A DNA stretch of 64,000 bases from Desulfurococcales archaeon (GTDB taxonomy: Archaea > Thermoproteota > Thermoprotei_A > Sulfolobales > WAQK01), in contig JALWQH010000043.1 of the NCBI GenBank assembly GCA_027083135.1, forward strand, positions 62,001-126,000. Direction: 5' to 3'. Position numbers and translations under genes: made by a program. The notes below the pieces were generated by a model that was not told the origin of the DNA, searched no databases, and saw only the letters and a list, made by a program, of their open reading frames with translations. The first letter of the stretch is position 1; every line of letters starts with the position of its first letter. Below are positions 61,392 through 64,000 of the stretch, piece by piece.

Positions 61392-62780
61392 ATGTTGAGC
61401 TACCCCTGGATCCCGAACTCTGCAAGGGAGATCGAGGAGGAGCTTCTGAAAACCATAGGTGTTGAAAGCATAGAGGAACTGTTCTCCGATATTCCCGAGG
61501 AACTCCGCCTACATAGGCCTTTAAACGTAGGCTACGGCAAGCCTCTCAGCGAGGCTGAGGTTACAAGGATATTCCATGAGAAGTTTTCCAGGAACAAGGT
61601 TTTCACCAGTCCTCCTCCATTCATGGGTGGAGGAGTCTGCCCCCACCATGTGCCGAGCCTCGTATGGGAGGTGTTGAGGAGGGCTGAGTTCTATTCAGCG
61701 TACACGCCTTACCAGGCGGAAATATCGCAGGGCCTGCTGCAGGCTCTCTTCGAGTATCAAAGCCTCATGGCTGATCTGCTTGAAATGGATGTGGTTAATT
61801 CAAGCATGTATGATATGAGCACAGCGGTGGCGGAGGCCTTCATGATGGCTGCAAGGGTTACTAGGCGTAAACGAATACTTGTGCCTGAAACCATGAATCC
61901 CAGGCATCTGGAGGTTGCACGCACTATAACTCAGGGCCAGGGAATAGTGTTGGAGAAGGTTAGGAGCCTCAGGGATTCAGGCATGATGGATCTAGGTGAT
62001 CTTAGAGGCAAGATAGGCAGCGATGTTGCAGCGGTTTACGTGGAGAACCCCGGGTACCTAGGCTTCTATGAACAGCAGGTGGATGAGATATCCTCGGAGA
62101 CGCATAGGCACGGCGCATTATTTATAGCGGGGATAGAGCCGTTGAGCCTAGGCCTGGTAAAGCCTCCTGGATCATATGATGCCGACATAGCTGTTGGGGA
62201 GGGGCAGCCCCTGGGACTAGGCCTGAATTATGGGGGGCCTCTCCTAGGAATATTCGCTGTAAAATGGGATAGGCGTCTGGTTAGACAGATGCCTGGCAGG
62301 CTGATAGGCCTAACAGAGGATGCTGAAGGCAGGAGGGGGTACGCCATGATTCTTCAAACCAGGGAGCAACATATACGCAGGGAGAAGGCAACCTCCAATA
62401 TAACTACTAATGAATCCCTAATGGCCATAGCTGCAGCAGTACATCTCTCCCTGCTGGGATCTACGGGTATATGCGAGCTGGCTGAAGAGATAGCTAGGCG
62501 GGCGCAATATGCTTCGAGGAGGCTTGGAGAGATCGAAGGTGTTACATCTCCTCTATACAAGCCTCACTTCAAGGAGTTTACAGTAATATTTGATGAGGAT
62601 TACCGTGGGATACATGAATACTTGCTGAATAATGGTGTGCTAGGGGGACATAGCCTGAGAGAGGAGTTTCCAGGACTAGGTAATGCAGCCCTCTTCTGCG
62701 TCACCGAGCTCCACGGGAAGCAAGACATAGACATGCTGGCCTCGCTGGTCGAGGAATACATGTCTCATAGGGGGCGGTGA
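61392..62780 (+). CDS. gcvPA: Glycine dehydrogenase (decarboxylating) subunit 1
   Basis: 'NVGYGKPLSEAEVTRIFHEKF', 'FMGGGVCPHHVPSLVWEVL...TPYQAEISQGLLQALFEYQSLMADLLEMDVVNSSMYD'. Confidence 0.96.
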   Translation: MLSYPWIPNSAREIEEELLKTIGVESIEELFSDIPEELRLHRPLNVGYGKPLSEAEVTRIFHEKFSRNKVFTSPPPFMGGGVCPHHVPSLVWEVLRRAEFYSAYTPYQAEISQGLLQALFEYQSLMADLLEMDVVNSSMYDMSTAVAEAFMMAARVTRRKRILVPETMNPRHLEVARTITQGQGIVLEKVRSLRDSGMMDLGDLRGKIGSDVAAVYVENPGYLGFYEQQVDEISSETHRHGALFIAGIEPLSLGLVKPPGSYDADIAVGEGQPLGLGLNYGGPLLGIFAVKWDRRLVRQMPGRLIGLTEDAEGRRGYAMILQTREQHIRREKATSNITTNESLMAIAAAVHLSLLGSTGICELAEEIARRAQYASRRLGEIEGVTSPLYKPHFKEFTVIFDEDYRGIHEYLLNNGVLGGHSLREEFPGLGNAALFCVTELHGKQDIDMLASLVEEYMSHRGR

Positions 62781-62783
62781 GCC

Positions 62784-64000
62784 GTGTGGAGGCAGTCTAG
62801 ATGGGATGAGCCTCTAATATATGAGCTGGGGCATGAGGGGAGGGTAGGCTATATTATCCCCCGTGAGGCGAGGATAGAGGGTGAGCCTGAGGTTCCAGGG
62901 AATATTAGGAGGCCTGGTAAGCCTCCGCTACCACAGCTATCGGAGGTGGAGGTGGCGCGCCACTTCCTAAGACTATCTGAGATGAGCTATGGAGTCGATA
63001 ATGGTCCCGTGCCTCTTGGTTCATGCACCATGAAATATAATCCTAAGATCTCAGAGTTCCTGACAGGTGATCCCAGGCTATCGCTGCTACACCCGCTTCA
63101 AGACGAGGATACTGTTCAGGGGCTTCTAGAAATACTCTACACGCTTGAAAGATGGTTGGCGGAGATAACAGGCATGGATAAATGCAGCCTACAGCCGCCT
63201 GCAGGGGCTGCAGGCGAGCTTACAGGCACCTTGATGATAAGGAAATACCATATGGATCGCGGTGAAATCAGGGATGAGATGCTTGTCCCCGACTCAGCTC
63301 ACGGCACCAATCCTGCCAGCGCCACCATGGCGGGCTTTACAGTAGTCAAGATTCCCAGCAATAGTGACGGCGAGGTGGATATAGATGCCCTTAGATCATC
63401 CGTGGGCCCTAGGACAGCGGGAATAATGCTTACCAACCCTAACACGTTGGGAGTTTTTGAGAGCAGGATAGCTGAGATAGCAGGCCTTGTGCATGATGCG
63501 GGAGGACTACTATACTATGATGGAGCCAATCTCAACGGCATCCTCGGGGTGACGCGTCCAGGCGACATGGGGTTCGACATAGTGCACATCAATATTCATA
63601 AAACGTTCTCCACGCCACATGGCGGCGGAGGCCCCGGGGCAGGGCCTCTATGCGCTAAGGGGGAGCTGGTGGACTACCTGCCCCGCCCCTTGATCTCTGA
63701 GAAGAATGGTAAATACTACTGGGACTATAAGTGTGATAAGTGTATAGGGAGGATGCATGCCTTCACAGGCAACATCGTTCCCCTGGTGAAGGCCTTCATA
63801 TATATTGCTAGTCTAGGAGCCCAGGGTTTGAGAAGGGTGGCCGAGATCTCAACGCTGAATACTAATTACTTCATAGCACGTATGAGAGGGGTTAAGGGAT
63901 ATATGCTGCCCTACAATCCATCCAAGCCTAGGAAGCATGAAGTAGTTCTAAGCGCTAAACCCCTGGTTAGAGAGAAGCATGTTACAGCCGAGGATGTTGC
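62784..64000 (+). CDS. gcvPB: Glycine dehydrogenase (decarboxylating) subunit 2, 3' truncated by window end
   Basis: GTG start at 62784; 'PVPLGSCTMKYNPKISEFL', 'INIHKTFSTPHGGGGPGAGPLCAK'. Confidence 0.95.
   Translation, partial: MWRQSRWDEPLIYELGHEGRVGYIIPREARIEGEPEVPGNIRRPGKPPLPQLSEVEVARHFLRLSEMSYGVDNGPVPLGSCTMKYNPKISEFLTGDPRLSLLHPLQDEDTVQGLLEILYTLERWLAEITGMDKCSLQPPAGAAGELTGTLMIRKYHMDRGEIRDEMLVPDSAHGTNPASATMAGFTVVKIPSNSDGEVDIDALRSSVGPRTAGIMLTNPNTLGVFESRIAEIAGLVHDAGGLLYYDGANLNGILGVTRPGDMGFDIVHINIHKTFSTPHGGGGPGAGPLCAKGELVDYLPRPLISEKNGKYYWDYKCDKCIGRMHAFTGNIVPLVKAFIYIASLGAQGLRRVAEISTLNTNYFIARMRGVKGYMLPYNPSKPRKHEVVLSAKPLVREKHVTAEDV

Overview
Gene-dense ~64 kb chromosomal window from a hyperthermophilic crenarchaeon (Thermoproteota, Desulfurococcales-like by gene content; taxon is inference). 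Mostly housekeeping: CTP synthase, Rio2, archaeal SAM synthetase, Lsm, NucS, RqcH/NEMF, TIP49, DNA ligase, L35Ae, UDG4, AGOG, KptA, TBP, a DPM1/GtrA pair, a 5-gene peptide ABC transporter operon, an HMG-CoA synthase/thiolase/DUF35/HMG-CoA reductase cluster, and a split glycine cleavage system. One tRNA gene is clear: tRNA-Lys(CTT) with a 30-nt non-canonical intron. I see no rRNA, CRISPR array, transposase or integrated element. Best leads: (1) a translationally coupled trpB2-serK pair suggesting an O-phosphoserine route to tryptophan; (2) a promoter-preceded, highly structured RNA candidate with mutually exclusive pairings, upstream of four consecutive CBS-domain genes; (3) a C/D-box sRNA candidate antisense-oriented after tbp; (4) two other intergenic regions dense in perfect inverted repeats; (5) palindromic operator-like sites upstream of mat and the dpp operon that share the octamer TCAGTAAT; (6) an extracytoplasmic, ATPase-less Lon-like protease; (7) a NRAMP-like transporter lacking the canonical DPGN-type motif. 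Family calls are by motif recognition, not database search.
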